Assembly: GCF_016801865.2 (NCBI RefSeq)
Contig: NC_068937.1
Location: 129,308,117 to 129,372,116, forward strand
Source: Culex pipiens pallens
Taxonomy: Eukaryota > Arthropoda > Insecta > Diptera > Culicidae
Length of the DNA stretch: 64,000 bases
Reading direction: 5' to 3'
A program made the translations under genes and the position numbers. Below the pieces are notes generated by a model. That model saw only the letters and a list, made by a program, of their open reading frames with translations. It did not search any database and was not told the DNA's origin. Positions 34,101-42,000 of this stretch are shown in pieces (position 1 is the stretch's first letter; every line of letters starts with the position of its first letter).

Positions 34101-37100
34101 ATCGGAGCACCTCGATACGACCTGTTTCACATCGGTGAAAAACTCGCTCTTACATTGTACGTTATAATTTAAAAAAAAACACGCAAAATCCACAATAAAA
34201 ACACACCTTTTCAGGTCGCAACGAGCAACCTGGCATTGATTAAAGTGGCTGAAAATAAACCATTATAAAGCAAACCAAAGCAGATTGAAATAGGGGAAGT
34301 ATACCCATTTTAATCACCCTAACCTGCTCGACCAATTCTCATCACTTTTGCCATTTTCCGTTATTAAATCAACATTTTCAGATGTATCAACAATAGAGAG
34401 TTGCTTGCTCACTTTTATTTGAGCTATTTATTACCTTGAAACAGTTATAAAAAAAACCTTATGAAAGCTGTAATGATAGAACTAGGCTGAAAAAGGATAT
34501 AGTTCCCCTAATGCTAACGAGAACGAGTTGAGGGATAAAAATTATTCTCCTCAGCATCAGCCAACCGAAAGCCGAGATTGTGAAACGTGAAAAGCAAAAG
34601 TAATCATTTTCGGTGGACTTTTCCGGGCGTCCAGTTTGTTGGATTTGTTTCTCTTTTTGGCATTTTGTTTGTTGGGCCGTTCTTTTATTTTTATGCGTTG
34701 ACTGTTGACTCTGTAATCTTGTTTTTTTTTCTGGCGAATGTTCGGTGGTGAATTGCGAGATTTTCCAAGAATTTTTATTTCGAAATGAAAAGTAATATTT
34801 TTCCGCCTGGAAACACTGGACCTGTTTTTAGTTGTGTGACATATTGATCCATTACGCGTGATTGAGTGTTACGTGAGATTTCCGAGAAGGTTCTGGATGG
34901 TTTCCGGCCTTGGTACCGCCCAAATTTGCATATTCAACATCGGAGGCGTTAAAATTACAGCTACACGCTGAGAAAAAAATACCCAGCCTAATTAAATTTC
35001 ACACTCGAGATCGCATCTAAAACAATAAGCTGTCAAGAATTTAGTCCTTGCGGTGAACAAGTTTTTAATTACCCTCACTCGTTGGCTTCTGACAAATAAC
35101 CTTTTTTTATTTTGGCTCCACTTCTAAAATGTGAACCTTTCCTCGTGCGGGGGAAAATTTGTCCATTAATCATAATTATGGGAGGGCACCTTCTGTGAGA
35201 AGAGATGCACCATTGGGAACCCTTAAGGTGAGCTGGTCCTCCATTAATTAAATCTGCTTTCGTCGCGTTTTCACCTTTGAGCGAACCACGCGCAATTATG
35301 GCAAAGTTTGACAGCTGTGTGGGACGGTGCTATAAAAAACTTTCTGCAACTGTCAATCACATCGTTGCTGCACTTTTGTTCGAAGTTTAGTCAACTCTTT
35401 TTTATCGCATAGTTCGTCCTTCCGGTCAGTTCCCTTTGCAACCTGGAAACCGTCCACTTTCATCGCATATTACAGAACCAAACCAATTTATCTTCTGCTT
35501 GATGCCTTAATCAAGAGCTCCGATGATTGAAGATGAAAAAGTTTGCGATCAGTCACAGCAAAAAAAAGGAAGGGAAAATAAATCCAACGACGAGGACCGG
35601 GTTGACGCAAAGTTGGTTCGTTCACCGGTCTGGTCGTCCCCAAAAAGTTGATCACTTTTTCTCCGGGACGGCACCGAATAACCATCTCGAACATATTCAT
35701 TTATTTATGACACAGACAAGTGTGTTTGAAATTTTGATGAAAATGGCCAACCTCAAATCAGCGTGTTCAATGACAGTTCGAAATGAAAACAATCCCACGC
35801 AGTTTTGGGTAAACCCTTTGAGAACTCGTAATTTCAAACTATACTCCAATTGTCTGTGTCATCCCTGGGTTATGGATGAGGATGAGTTTTATGAGATTTG
35901 TTCCGAAAGAGTTGGGATTAGTCATTATGACGACTGATATTGCCCCTTTTTCTGCCTTTCAGTGCTTGCGTGTGGCTTCACCGGCAAGTTCAAAAGGACC
36001 TGCAAGTCATCTCTCTGGTTTCCATTACAGATGACTTTTGCCGCCGACGACGACGGGGTCGGTCCGCTTTATATATGGTCACCCCCACCCTACAATTTTC
36101 CACCGGAATAATCCGGATTCGTTCTGAAAAAAGAGAGAGAGAGAAAGAGAAAGTGGAGAGGGTTAACTCTATTCACGTATGACAGAGAATAAGGAGAAGC
36201 CGCATATGATTTATCCTAATTTTAATTTATATTCATAGAAACTCGAGTGCAAGTGGCACTGGATCTGTTTTCTTTGCTGTGCGATGACTATTTTACCCAC
36301 CCTTTAAATACGTTGAATGAGTACTTTTCATTTTAAGTGAGTGTTTAAATAATCACTAGGTACGATTTAGATTTAATGTTCATTTGAACCATCAACTGTT
36401 TTTAATTAGCTTGCTTAGCTTCTGATTAAAAATTATCAGTTTTTTTTCGGGGGTTCAAGGCTCCATCCACTTATAAAAACGTCGCCGTTATAAAAACGCC
36501 GCCATCTTGGAAGTTCAGATTACAAACACTGTGAATCAGTATTATTCATATTACTTTGGTAACACGAAAGGTGTTATCTTGGTTAAACTCAAAAGTCCCA
36601 TGCAAATGAGTAAAACCAATCCAAATTTGTAATGCCGATTCACTGTGTACGGGCGCACTGTTTGATCGACCAAAAGAAAAAAAGCAAAAAAAGGTAAACA
36701 GATAAATCACTTTTTTCGATATGAATTTTCAGCCAATATTGGGATGGAATCTCCAAGGATATGATAGATTTTGCCATTAGCAACACAATTCACGTGTTTT
36801 TTCAGGTATTTATCGTTTGAATTGCGGGAAATTTGAAAATCAAAAACCCAAACAATGATTTGTTATGGGCTACCATTTGACAGCTATTGTTTTTGTTGTG
36901 GGCTCTCATTTGACAACCGTACTAATGTCGACTGTTGTCAGTTTGCTTTGGTTGGAATAGGGTTGCCATCCCCCCGCTTATATCCAATTTTACATTTCCA
37001 ATATTTTATTTCTAATTGAGAATTTAACATTTTCAATTTTCTTATTTCATATTGGGGTAATTCTCTACCAACTCACACGAAATCGGGAAAAGTTGCCCCG

Positions 37101-39096
37101 ACCCCTCCTCGATTTGCGTGAAAATTTGTCCTAAGGGGTAACTTTTGTCCCTGATCACGAATCCGAGGTCCGTTTTTTGATATCTCGTGACGGAGGGACG
37201 GTACGACCCCTTCCATTTTTGAACATGTGAAAAAAGAGGTGTTTTCAACAATTTGCAGCCTGAAACGGTGATGAGATAGAAATTTGGTGTCAAAGGGACT
37301 TTTATGTAAAATTATACGGCCGATTTGATGGCGTACTCAGAATTCTGAAAAAACGTATTTTTCATCAAAAAAAAAACACTTAAAAAGTTTTAAAAATTCT
37401 CCCATTTTCCGTTACTCGACTGTAAAAATTTTTGGAACATGTCATTTTATGGGAAATTTAATGTTCTTTTCGAATCTACATTGACCTAGGAGGGTCATTT
37501 TTTCATTTAGAACAAAATTTTTCATTTTAAAATTTCGTGTTTTTTTCTAACTTTGCAGGGTTATTTTTTAGAGTGTAACAATGTTCTACAAAGTTGTAGA
37601 ACAGACTATTACAAAAATTTTGATATATAGACATAAGGGGTTTGCTTATAAACATCACGAGCTATCGCGATTTTACGAAAAAAAGTTTTGAAAAAGTTAC
37701 TTTTTTGCGTTTCTCTTTGTTTCGTCGTCCGTGTCTGTCGCGGGTGACCATGAACGGCCATGATCGATGACGACCAACTTTTTCAAAACATTTTTCGTAA
37801 AATCGCGATAACTCGTGATGTTGATAAGCAAACCCCTTATGTCTCACGCAAATCGAGGAGGGGTCGGGGCAACTGCTGTGTGAGTTGGCGGAGAATTACC
37901 CATTGTCTAATTTCTAACATCTGTTAGAAAGCCACCCTCTTATATTTTAGATCCTTATTCTTTAGAGCAATTCTCTACGAAATTAGTTAAATTTGAATTT
38001 TTTCATGATGTCAAAATTAAGAGTTTTCAGCACTTTCAAAAAGTATTCTTGATTATAAAATTTCGCTTTCTTTTTTGGCACGAGCTTAAAACTTCGCCAA
38101 AGTTATCTTTCCTTTTCCTTTGTTTTTCCATAATTTGGCACCGAACACGGAAAAAAAACAATTCTTGAAATCGTGAATTAAATTCACGAATGCGAGAACC
38201 ACGAAGGAATATATTCACGTTTATATTGCAAATGCACCATACTCATGAACACGATTACGAGAATTGATTTTTTTTCTGTGAAAGGCCAACAAGGTTTTAA
38301 CAATTTGAAAAAACTTTGGTTTTGCCTTGTTTTCATCAACATCATGTTTTATTTAAAAAAAAATCCTGTTTTTTTCAATCATTGCTCCAGATAACAGATT
38401 TTGTAATATCTTGGGACTATTCTTTTATTACGTAACGCCGCTAGGGTGCATATGTGGAGAGACTCGAAGACTGTGTTTTCAATTCTGGACAGTCCTAACC
38501 ATATCCTAAATTATGCCGAAGATACCAAAGCGATCACCGATCATAAACCTATTTTGGAAAACCTGCCCAAAAAATGTACGGAGAGACTTTTACGCACAAA
38601 ATATGGTTTCTTTTGACATGCATTCGTGATGCATGGACAAAATTTCATTGAAATCAAAAAGGAAAAAAAAATTGCAAAAACTGAGAAACTAACCCTATTT
38701 CTTTTTTTGACTATTTAATTATTTCAAAACAATTGTATAGTAATTGCTTGTCTATTTCTAGCCATTCGTTTTGAAGAGGCCCTATAAGCTATCGTTTCAT
38801 ATGTTTATAGGACCTTTTTCAAATAAAACTCTTGGTTTGATGATTACTACTACTACTACTTTTTTATGAAATGTTTCTTTCCGTCCCTTCCGGCAGCACT
38901 GACCTGGTCCCAGTGCGAGGACTCGATCACGCTGCACGCACTGCCGACGACGCACTGCACCAACCTGATCGAGGCGCCGTGCGCCGGCGGAATCTACCAC
39001 ACCGAAATCAGCGGGTTCGACCTGCACCACGGCATCGAGGACGTCGGCGGCGAGGACTTTGACTACGCGATGGACTGCGGCGATTTCATCTTTTAA
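7784..39096 (+). CDS. C-terminal part of a PH-domain-like protein, five exons: join(7784-7986, 20370-20397, 31034-31118, 31220-31426, 38897-39096)
   Basis: Five exons join in frame (phases 0-2, 2-0, 0-1, 1-1, 1-stop) into 240 C-terminal residues. Residues 1-77 read like the later strands and C-terminal helix of a PH domain: a basic turn (GSRRKRSK), the strand VYWMIAKSEEEV, then SDWIAAI with the tryptophan typical of the PH helix. A proline run (LPPPPQ), a basic stretch (RRPIVRIR), a low-complexity linker, a Trp/Gly segment (PWGHGWGW) and an acidic, cysteine-containing tail ending in GDFIF follow. PH domains usually bind phosphoinositides or proteins at membranes. The N-terminal half and start codon lie outside the window. 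I do not recognise the specific family. Its introns host two other genes and most of the transposons. Confidence 0.7.
8085..8149 (+). repeat. Diverged copy of the odorant-receptor upstream region
   Basis: TTTGACAGTTGT, CGAACGATGC and TTTTCTCACCCAAT occur here in the same order and spacing as at 10052-10114. By eye 51 of 63 aligned positions match. No receptor coding sequence follows this copy; the transposon at 8205-9956 does. Confidence 0.6.
8205..9956. mobile_element. 1.75-kb TIR element with 10-bp target duplication
   Basis: Perfect 12-bp inverted ends: AAGGGTTTCCAG at 8205-8216 and its complement at 9945-9956. Perfect 10-bp direct repeats GCTTAACCCC flank it (8195-8204, 9957-9966). An internal direct repeat GACTGGCAAGTAATTAA lies near each end. 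The inside is very AT-rich, with many GTAATTA motifs and no transposase. A fragment near 9228 resembles the MITE at 4700-4794. A 9-10-bp duplication suits a Mutator-like element, but the superfamily is not shown by sequence. Confidence 0.85.
10178..11305 (+). pseudogene. Odorant receptor (7tm_6 family), broken
   Basis: From ATG at 10178 the frame runs 180 codons to TGA at 10718-10720, then continues in the same frame to TAA-like end FTLLLSVFE and stop at 11303-11305. The C-terminal third fits insect Orco-gated receptors: RRHQELLTLAE, hydrophobic segments, then KLMLIVMERTER and TTCWSVLQFCYSVFTLL. Three hydrophobic segments precede the stop (about residues 50-73, 83-105, 130-150). The expected fourth membrane segment is not visible and the total is slightly short. 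The stop sits in a near-tandem duplication, CTCGGTGAAGA twice, that keeps frame. No intron is apparent. I call it a pseudogene; stop read-through is possible but the missing segment argues against function. It lies in an intron of the PH-domain-like gene, same strand. Confidence 0.8.
11576..11640 (+). promoter_or_regulatory. Candidate polyadenylation signals of the receptor
   Basis: AATAAA occurs at 11576-11581 and 11635-11640, about 270-330 bp after the receptor stop. They are plausible 3'-end signals, although the hexamer is common in AT-rich DNA. Confidence 0.35.
12014..15341. mobile_element. Foldback element with a nested hAT insertion
   Basis: The left arm starts TGAGCAATTCTCTACC and the right end is its near complement (GTAGAGAGTTGCTCA). 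Long inverted arms share GCTGTCCATACAAAAATGG, GGTGTCTTCGGCAAAGTTGT and ACTCAATTTCCCAAAATACG with their complements. The centre is near 12965. The right arm is interrupted by the hAT element at 13267-14674; without it the element would be about 1.9 kb. Related fragments are at 1-330, about 20180-20300, 37963 and 38460-38700. I could not fix a target duplication. Confidence 0.75.
13267..14674. mobile_element. Non-autonomous hAT element (TSD ACTCATGG)
   Basis: The left end TAGAGATGGGC matches the complement of the right end, TAGTGGTGGGC, a form typical of hAT termini. Perfect 8-bp direct repeats ACTCATGG flank it (13259-13266, 14675-14682). Both subterminal regions carry many GAGCG or ATGAGCG copies in both orientations, as expected of hAT transposase binding sites. 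There is no transposase frame; the 93-residue frame at 13396-13677 is a translation of the GAGCG repeats. Confidence 0.9.
15342..17168. other. No gene recognised
   Basis: Intronic sequence. It includes GTT/TCT-rich low complexity at 16510-16590 and a tRNA-like fragment near 16865. No coding support. Confidence 0.5.
16858..16922 (+). repeat. Possible tRNA-derived SINE fragment
   Basis: GCCGTGTGAGCTGAGGCGCAG is followed about 25 bases later by GGGTTTGAATCCC, which resembles an RNA polymerase III B box. No clean cloverleaf can be drawn, so this is at most a decayed SINE head. Confidence 0.3.
17177..18499. mobile_element. Non-autonomous hAT element, CCCGGG-rich ends (TSD CAAGCAGG)
   Basis: The ends TAGAGGGTGACGA and its complement (the right copy reads TCGTCACCCTCTA) are flanked by perfect 8-bp repeats CAAGCAGG (17169-17176, 18500-18507). 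Both subterminal zones contain repeated CCCGGGAA, TTCCCGGG and CCCGGGAATTCCCGGG motifs. No transposase is visible. A non-LTR retrotransposon 3' fragment lies inside near 18030. Confidence 0.9.
18030..18134 (+). pseudogene. Non-LTR retrotransposon reverse-transcriptase C-terminus, fragment
   Basis: A 35-codon frame with TAG stop reads GVTLWNNLPIEAK and then LSSFKSALKRSF. The pattern LWN-LP followed by S-FK--LK is characteristic of the C-terminal tail of ORF2 proteins of non-LTR elements. A shifted frame upstream (SIKRKEH) suggests one indel. About 130 bases of 3' sequence with CCCAATAAA follow. The rest of the element is absent, as usual for 5'-truncated insertions. Confidence 0.55.
18508..19004. 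other. No gene recognised
   Basis: AT-rich intron sequence that grades into degenerate AATCTAAT repeats from about 18965. Confidence 0.5.
19005..19166. repeat. (CTAAT)n tandem array
   Basis: About 160 bp of CTAAT units with three CTAATATAAT-type variants. On the complement it reads ATTAG, the same simple sequence that forms the tail of the retroposon at 32239-32503, so it may have grown from such a tail. Confidence 0.9.
19195..19836. mobile_element. hAT MITE with GCGGGCC ends (TSD GTTTAAGC)
   Basis: The left end CAGGGGTGCCCAACCTTTTG and the right end GTAGGTTGGGCAGGCCTG form imperfect inverted repeats, followed inward by GCGGGCC on the left and GGCCCGCGGGCC on the right. Perfect 8-bp repeats GTTTAAGC flank it (19187-19194, 19837-19844). 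The CAGGGGTG-CCAACC start is known from Charlie/Tip100-like hAT elements. At 642 bp it has no transposase; the frame at 19362-19670 is AT-rich noise. Confidence 0.88.
19845..20369. other. Intron remnant with foldback-family fragment
   Basis: Around 20180-20300 there are pieces matching the arms of the 12014-15341 family (CCAAAATTGTATGGA). Nothing coding is seen before the 28-bp exon at 20370. Confidence 0.45.
20370..20397 (+). CDS. PH-domain-like gene, 28-bp microexon B
   Basis: TTTTTTCAG precedes and ACG|GTAAGT follows. The 28 bases complete a serine codon and add DWIAAITKT. This links exon A to exon C in frame and supplies the expected PH-helix tryptophan. Such a short exon between introns of 12.4 and 10.6 kb would be missed by most gene finders. 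Confidence 0.7.
20398..23276. other. Intron of the PH-domain-like gene, no gene recognised
   Basis: It has a homopolymer-rich C tract at about 20600-20622 and otherwise ordinary AT-rich sequence. Reading frames here lack splice context or recognisable composition. Confidence 0.5.
23277..23433 (-). CDS. DUF1091-like gene, exon 2, 3' part after the insertion
   Basis: Continues the same frame as LEVNDWILDSEMF, then PAGLWKMIHVIKDEG and KVYEDGYF with TGA at 23279-23277. It is separated from its 5' part by the 4.38-kb element. Confidence 0.72.
25079..25134. repeat. (TG)28 microsatellite
   Basis: An uninterrupted TG dinucleotide run of 56 bp; reading frames of poly-Cys/Val across it are artefacts. 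Confidence 0.95.
25279..25351 (+). repeat. tRNA-like module (SINE head or pseudo-tRNA)
   Basis: ATGGTCTTGTGGTTAGCAT resembles a tRNA D arm with A box, and GGGGGTTCGAACCCC is a perfect T arm with B box. The span of 73 bases is right for a tRNA, but the acceptor pairs only at three positions and the anticodon stem is poor. A tRNA-derived SINE is more likely than a functional gene. Confidence 0.45.
25411..25488 (-). tRNA. tRNA-like module, anticodon TGT (Thr), probably pseudo-tRNA or SINE
   Basis: Read on the minus strand, GGGAGCG pairs with TGCTCCC as acceptor. TTCGC-TTTGTAA-GCGAA makes a full anticodon arm with TGT, and GGGTTCGATTCCC gives the T arm. The D region is about two bases too long and the T stem has one mismatch. 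It is 60 bp from, and opposite to, another tRNA-like module inside a hAT element, so I favour a SINE-derived pseudo-tRNA. Confidence 0.45.
26470..27290 (-). pseudogene. Mcm7: MCM7 (replicative helicase subunit) fragment with retained intron
   Basis: On the minus strand, ESIDKLITVRRIVTRRTEV matches the MCM7 OB-fold segment (DSVGKLVTVRGIVTR). A jump then leads to SILAVANPASNR and EQNIQLQAALLSRFDLL with DNDLRLAKHIT, the arginine-finger region. YIALCKRKLP, NAYAELRRETRNK and TSARNLLGILRLSTALARL follow, as in the MCM7 C-terminal AAA+ lid. The Walker A and B motifs and zinc-binding part are deleted. A 63-bp intron (26667-26605, GTAAGT to ACAG, with TACTAAC) precedes the last piece RPNTSDKVLVLVRELAG. 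Several stops and shifts make it non-functional. Its end lies about 90 bp from the MRE11 stop, tail to tail. Confidence 0.85.
27822..28003 (-). CDS. DUF1091-like gene, exon 2, 5' part up to the insertion
   Basis: Begins TSIDLYHSSLGNN after the 55-bp intron, continues through NMCNFIDNFW and ends NECPYNAR at the transposon target site. Reading on into the element adds a few foreign codons. Confidence 0.72.
28059..28268 (-). CDS. DUF1091-like gene, exon 1 (signal peptide)
   Basis: 70 codons from ATG 28268 to a phase-0 donor GTTAGT. The residues are a signal peptide, then VQVMFDSFSYCNGTGMMECT and a basic/threonine stretch ending VDIGDSFE. A three-codon in-frame TTG extension upstream is not used as start. 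Confidence 0.75.
28612..30206. mobile_element. TIR element rich in ATAACAA/TTGTTAT motifs
   Basis: Ends CCCGAGCAGACGG (28612-28624) and the complement of CCCGGGCAGACGG (30194-30206). Inside both ends are many AATAACAAA/TTTGTTATT motifs. The middle holds a 157-bp tandem repeat. Its flanks, CAGTCCAGACTCGTTTATCC and GAAGACTTCGG, may be two halves of an older element into which it jumped. The exact ends and target duplication (AT or ATCC) are uncertain by a few bases. Confidence 0.6.
29260..29860. repeat. Tandem repeat, unit about 157 bp, nearly four copies
   Basis: CATAGTTCTAGCCAATATTA followed by GCAAAGTCCCTTAGGG recurs at about 29383, 29540 and 29695, and a partial unit ends near 29860. Copies differ by a few bases, for example CCCCATTTCATGG versus CCCCATGTCATGG. 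Confidence 0.85.
30211..31033. other. Intron sequence before exon C, no gene recognised
   Basis: A minus-strand frame of 116 codons at 30385-30735 is open but has no ATG start and no family match. TTTGACAC and ATTATGGCGCAC motifs common in this window occur at 30857-30890. Confidence 0.45.
31034..31118 (+). CDS. PH-domain-like gene, exon C
   Basis: The acceptor is CTTATCTTGCAG and the donor CGAC|GTAAGT. The 85 bp encode LPPPPQIELVVDKPHLMG and a basic stretch ending VRIR, plus one base. The exon continues in frame from the phase-0 end of exon B. Confidence 0.75.
31220..31426 (+). CDS. PH-domain-like gene, exon D
   Basis: The exon lies only 101 bp after exon C. A CT-rich tract leads to the acceptor ATCACCAG, and the donor is GGCG|GTAAGT. 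It is 207 bp. A second AG ten bases further in would shift the frame, so 31220 is chosen. It encodes a Ser/Arg/Lys-rich linker, AAVAIIKKSTQEN, and the motif LACALPWGHGWGWATLPNG. Confidence 0.75.
31427..32212. other. Intron of the PH-domain-like gene, no gene recognised
   Basis: Ordinary AT-rich intron sequence after the exon D donor; no supported feature. Confidence 0.5.
32239..32503 (+). mobile_element. Short retroposon with 26-bp target duplication
   Basis: Identical 26-bp direct repeats at 32213-32238 and 32504-32529 (core AAGTCCTTTCATATTGAG) flank 265 bp that end in a simple tail TTAGATTAGAGATTAGATTAG. Long target duplications and a simple-repeat 3' tail are the marks of target-primed reverse transcription. 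It is either a 5'-truncated non-LTR element or a SINE; no coding sequence remains. Confidence 0.65.
32787..34123. mobile_element. Foldback element, 1.34 kb
   Basis: Starts AGGTCGTATCGAGGTGCTCC and ends with its complement. The arms are very similar: the frames at 32855-33037 (minus) and 33873-34055 (plus) translate to the same 60 residues with two differences. The centre is near 33455. No convincing target duplication is visible. Those paired frames are repeat sequence, not genes. Confidence 0.8.
34293..34508. mobile_element. Small TA-flanked MITE
   Basis: Ends GGGGAAGTATA and the complement of GGGGAACTATA, with TA on both sides (34291-34292, 34509-34510). The 216-bp size and TA target suit a Tc1/mariner MITE. 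Confidence 0.5.
34511..37053. other. Intron of the PH-domain-like gene, no gene recognised
   Basis: No supported exon. A frame at 35527-35937 lacks splice context and family resemblance. GA-rich low complexity lies at 36130-36160. Confidence 0.5.
37055..37901. mobile_element. Foldback element with internal second palindrome
   Basis: The left end GGGTAATTCTCTACCAACTC and the complement of the right end (GGGTAATTCTCCGCCAACTC) agree, and both continue to TTGCCCCGACCCCTCCTCG and GATTTGCGTGA. A second palindrome at about 37630-37840 pairs AAGGGGTTTGCTTATAAAC with its near complement. ATTG on both sides (37051-37054, 37902-37905) may be a short target duplication. Confidence 0.7.
37960..38700. repeat. 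Fragments of foldback and MITE families
   Basis: GAGCAATTCTCTACGAAATTAG at about 37963 is the end sequence of the 12014-15341 family. At 38460-38650, GCCGAAGATACCAAAGCGATC is a diverged internal piece. Between them 38146-38283 has inverted ends (CACGGAAAAAAAACAATTCT and the complement of CACAGAAAAAAAATCAATTC). Element limits cannot be set. Confidence 0.4.
38897..39096 (+). CDS. PH-domain-like gene, terminal exon E with TAA stop
   Basis: The acceptor is CTTCCGGCAG. The 200 bp complete an alanine codon split with exon D, then encode 65 residues rich in Asp, Glu, His and Cys, ending MDCGDFIF and TAA. Third codon positions are strongly GC-biased, unlike the flanks. Confidence 0.75.
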
Positions 39097-42000
39097 ATAC
39101 TCTCACACACACATTAACAATGGCACACAACACGAACACACTAATACACTGACACATATCCACGGCGAACTGCAAATCGTGCATGAAAAACAGTGGAGAA
39201 TTGTAACAAGATGGCGACCGGCGACCATGGAAACAACAAAAGAAAAAATATGATAAATTTTTTAAAACAATACTCACCTCACCAAATCGGAACACGAAGT
39301 CTCACACACACACATTCGAACGCCGCACCGATTTTGTATCGCGCACTCACCAATACACACTTCCACACTTTTGAACACACACACAACTTGCAAACATTTG
39401 GGCGAACGAAACGTCGCACGTCGATTGACAACTAGATATCACACCTTAGGTAAGTTCAAATTCAATCTTTTTTTTAATAACAAAAAAATCTCACCACTTA
39501 TCGGACTCAATCTGTTGATCCAATTTCCACCCTACAATGTATCGATAAAGTAGTGCAGCAGCACTTTTTTATCCGCATGGCGGCGTACCTCATCATCATT
39601 TTTCAATTTATATTTTCCGCACACTTCCATTCTGCAAACGATTCCTTCTCCTATCAAGGTGCAAACCCGTTTCAGTTATCCGCGGGGATAAAACGGAATG
39701 GTGCACCCAAAATCGAAAGTCTTGCTATTTGGCATTGTTTTCTGAAACTGTGAACCCGAGTTCGAGCTCTGTCAAAACGTTTTTGTTTTTCGCTCAAAAC
39801 TTTTTTTCTGGGTGTACAAAATGTTGCAGATAGCTAGCTGCCAGTAACAGCAGAGTTCCCGCCCCGCTAAACCCATTATGAGACCCAATTTCGTCCCGGC
39901 AGGAGGTTGCCCGGGCTTTCCCAGGGTGGAAAGCTGACGTAAATCGACCTTCTTGCCAGAGAAGACGCACCGCGACGTCATGGCTTGTTTTCCCATAAAT
40001 TATGAAGAATAATGGATATGGCAGATTCTCCCACCTCCCCTTCACCAGCGCCATCTTTGCTGTTGACAAACCTGGGCGGGGCCGAGCACGGCCATCAGTC
40101 TAGCAGTGGGTTGATTGTTTTCGCGTTTTTGTTGACACCTTCGTTTCGCACTATCTTGGGTTGTTGATAAAATTTTAAATACACACTTTTCTCTCCGTGT
40201 TGGAATTTTGTGCGGCGTTCTTGGCGAAAGATAACCAAGTTGGCGCTGCCGACCGGATTGTCAGCTTCGAGTTGAAAAGGGCTGATTATACGCTTACTTT
40301 GCATATTTATTAGGCATTATCTAGATTAGTTTTCCTGCTGGAAAATGAATAAATTATGATTTATTTTTTAAAGGGAGCGTTTTTTTATTACGTAGCGCAA
40401 AAAACGGACTTTTGTACCCCAACTCCGGCCCTCTCATAACAAACTTTCCTAACAAATTTTAAAATTGATGTATGGAGCGTAACACGCGTTCGACCACCCT
40501 CCCTCCCCAACTGCGTTACGTAATAAAAGAAAGCTCCCTAAGAAATGTACCATGAACCCTTTGATGCGTTTTCAGCGCTTAATTTTTGAGAGCTTGAAAG
40601 ACCAGTTATGGTGTGCAAAAAGAATTATTCATTCATTCAATTAAACAAAAGATTTTTTTCTGTTTGATGGATTAAGAGACAAAATAATTTATGCCATATT
40701 TCTACATTTTCTTTCTATTTTCTAGCAAGTTCTTAACCGAAAATTCCACCGATAATCAATTAGGATGACCCAAAAATTACATAAGCAAAGTAATCAGTTT
40801 TACTTAAAACTGATTCAGTCGTAGAAATCCTTCAAAAGCTCTGAAATTCAACAAACCTAAACAAAGCAGCCAATCCCCATACACCTAGCGAAAATTTCTA
40901 GTGAAAATAAACAAACAAACATCATCAAAACCAACAACAAATGTCTACCCGTGCAACAGAATAGTGAGTTTTAGTCGGACATCAGCTTCACCGTGTGTGT
41001 AAACAAACCCCGGCATTAACAAACATAGACGTATTGTTATGAAATAAGCAGATGAAAACTACCAAAATTTAAGGCGCACATTTGTGAGTATTTACTAAGT
41101 TGGATAAATGTTTTTTATATACCCCATAGCGATTGAAAACAAAGAAAAACAAAATAAACGATGAATGTGGGTGTTGATCAACAAAAGCATACTAACGTAA
41201 ACAAACAAGTGTCACTCGTAGTGTGCGGTCATAGCTTAGTGTGGGTAATTGATAACAAAACAAAAAAAAAATGTAATATTTACCGACGGAAAATGCACTC
41301 TGAAACAAAAAACACCGATCGACAAGTGTAAGCAAACACACGGAAAAGATCTAATTTCTAGAGATTTTTTTATTCGTAACAAATATTGCCTTCCCGAGTA
41401 AGAGAGAAAATTATTGAAAATGTTTTTACCACGCAAAGTAAAAACTAATGAAGAGTATTTAAAAATAATGTTTGCATCAATTCGAGAGTTTAAAAAAATC
41501 AAAATTAGAATTTAACACAAAAATATTAATTTGTTCCCCAATCACCTATACCACCATCTATACCATCTGTTTGTAAACCTTTTTCATAGTAAGACACGTT
41601 GATTGACAAACTATTTATCGCGCTCTTTTCCTCTTATATATTTGAGAAATTGAGCACAAAAATCTCAACATCGGGGAAAAAATACTCAAAAACGAACATC
41701 TTGCACCCTAGGGAATAAAAAAACACTTACGCAATGACGCAACAAAATATCTAAGTGACAACTAACAAACAAAAAAAAACAAAAGAAATTGAGGTAAAGC
41801 TTAATTCTACATTAAACACTAAATCGACACGAAGTTGTAACGAGATCGGTACGGCGTGGGAAATAATGCAAAATACTCGACGACGGAGCAATCCAAACAC
41901 ATAAAAATAATCTTAGTAGTAGTGTTAAACAATAAACGAAAAAAAAACATAGAGACTGTACCTACCGAACAAACAAAAACAACGGGATTAAAATTAGTGC

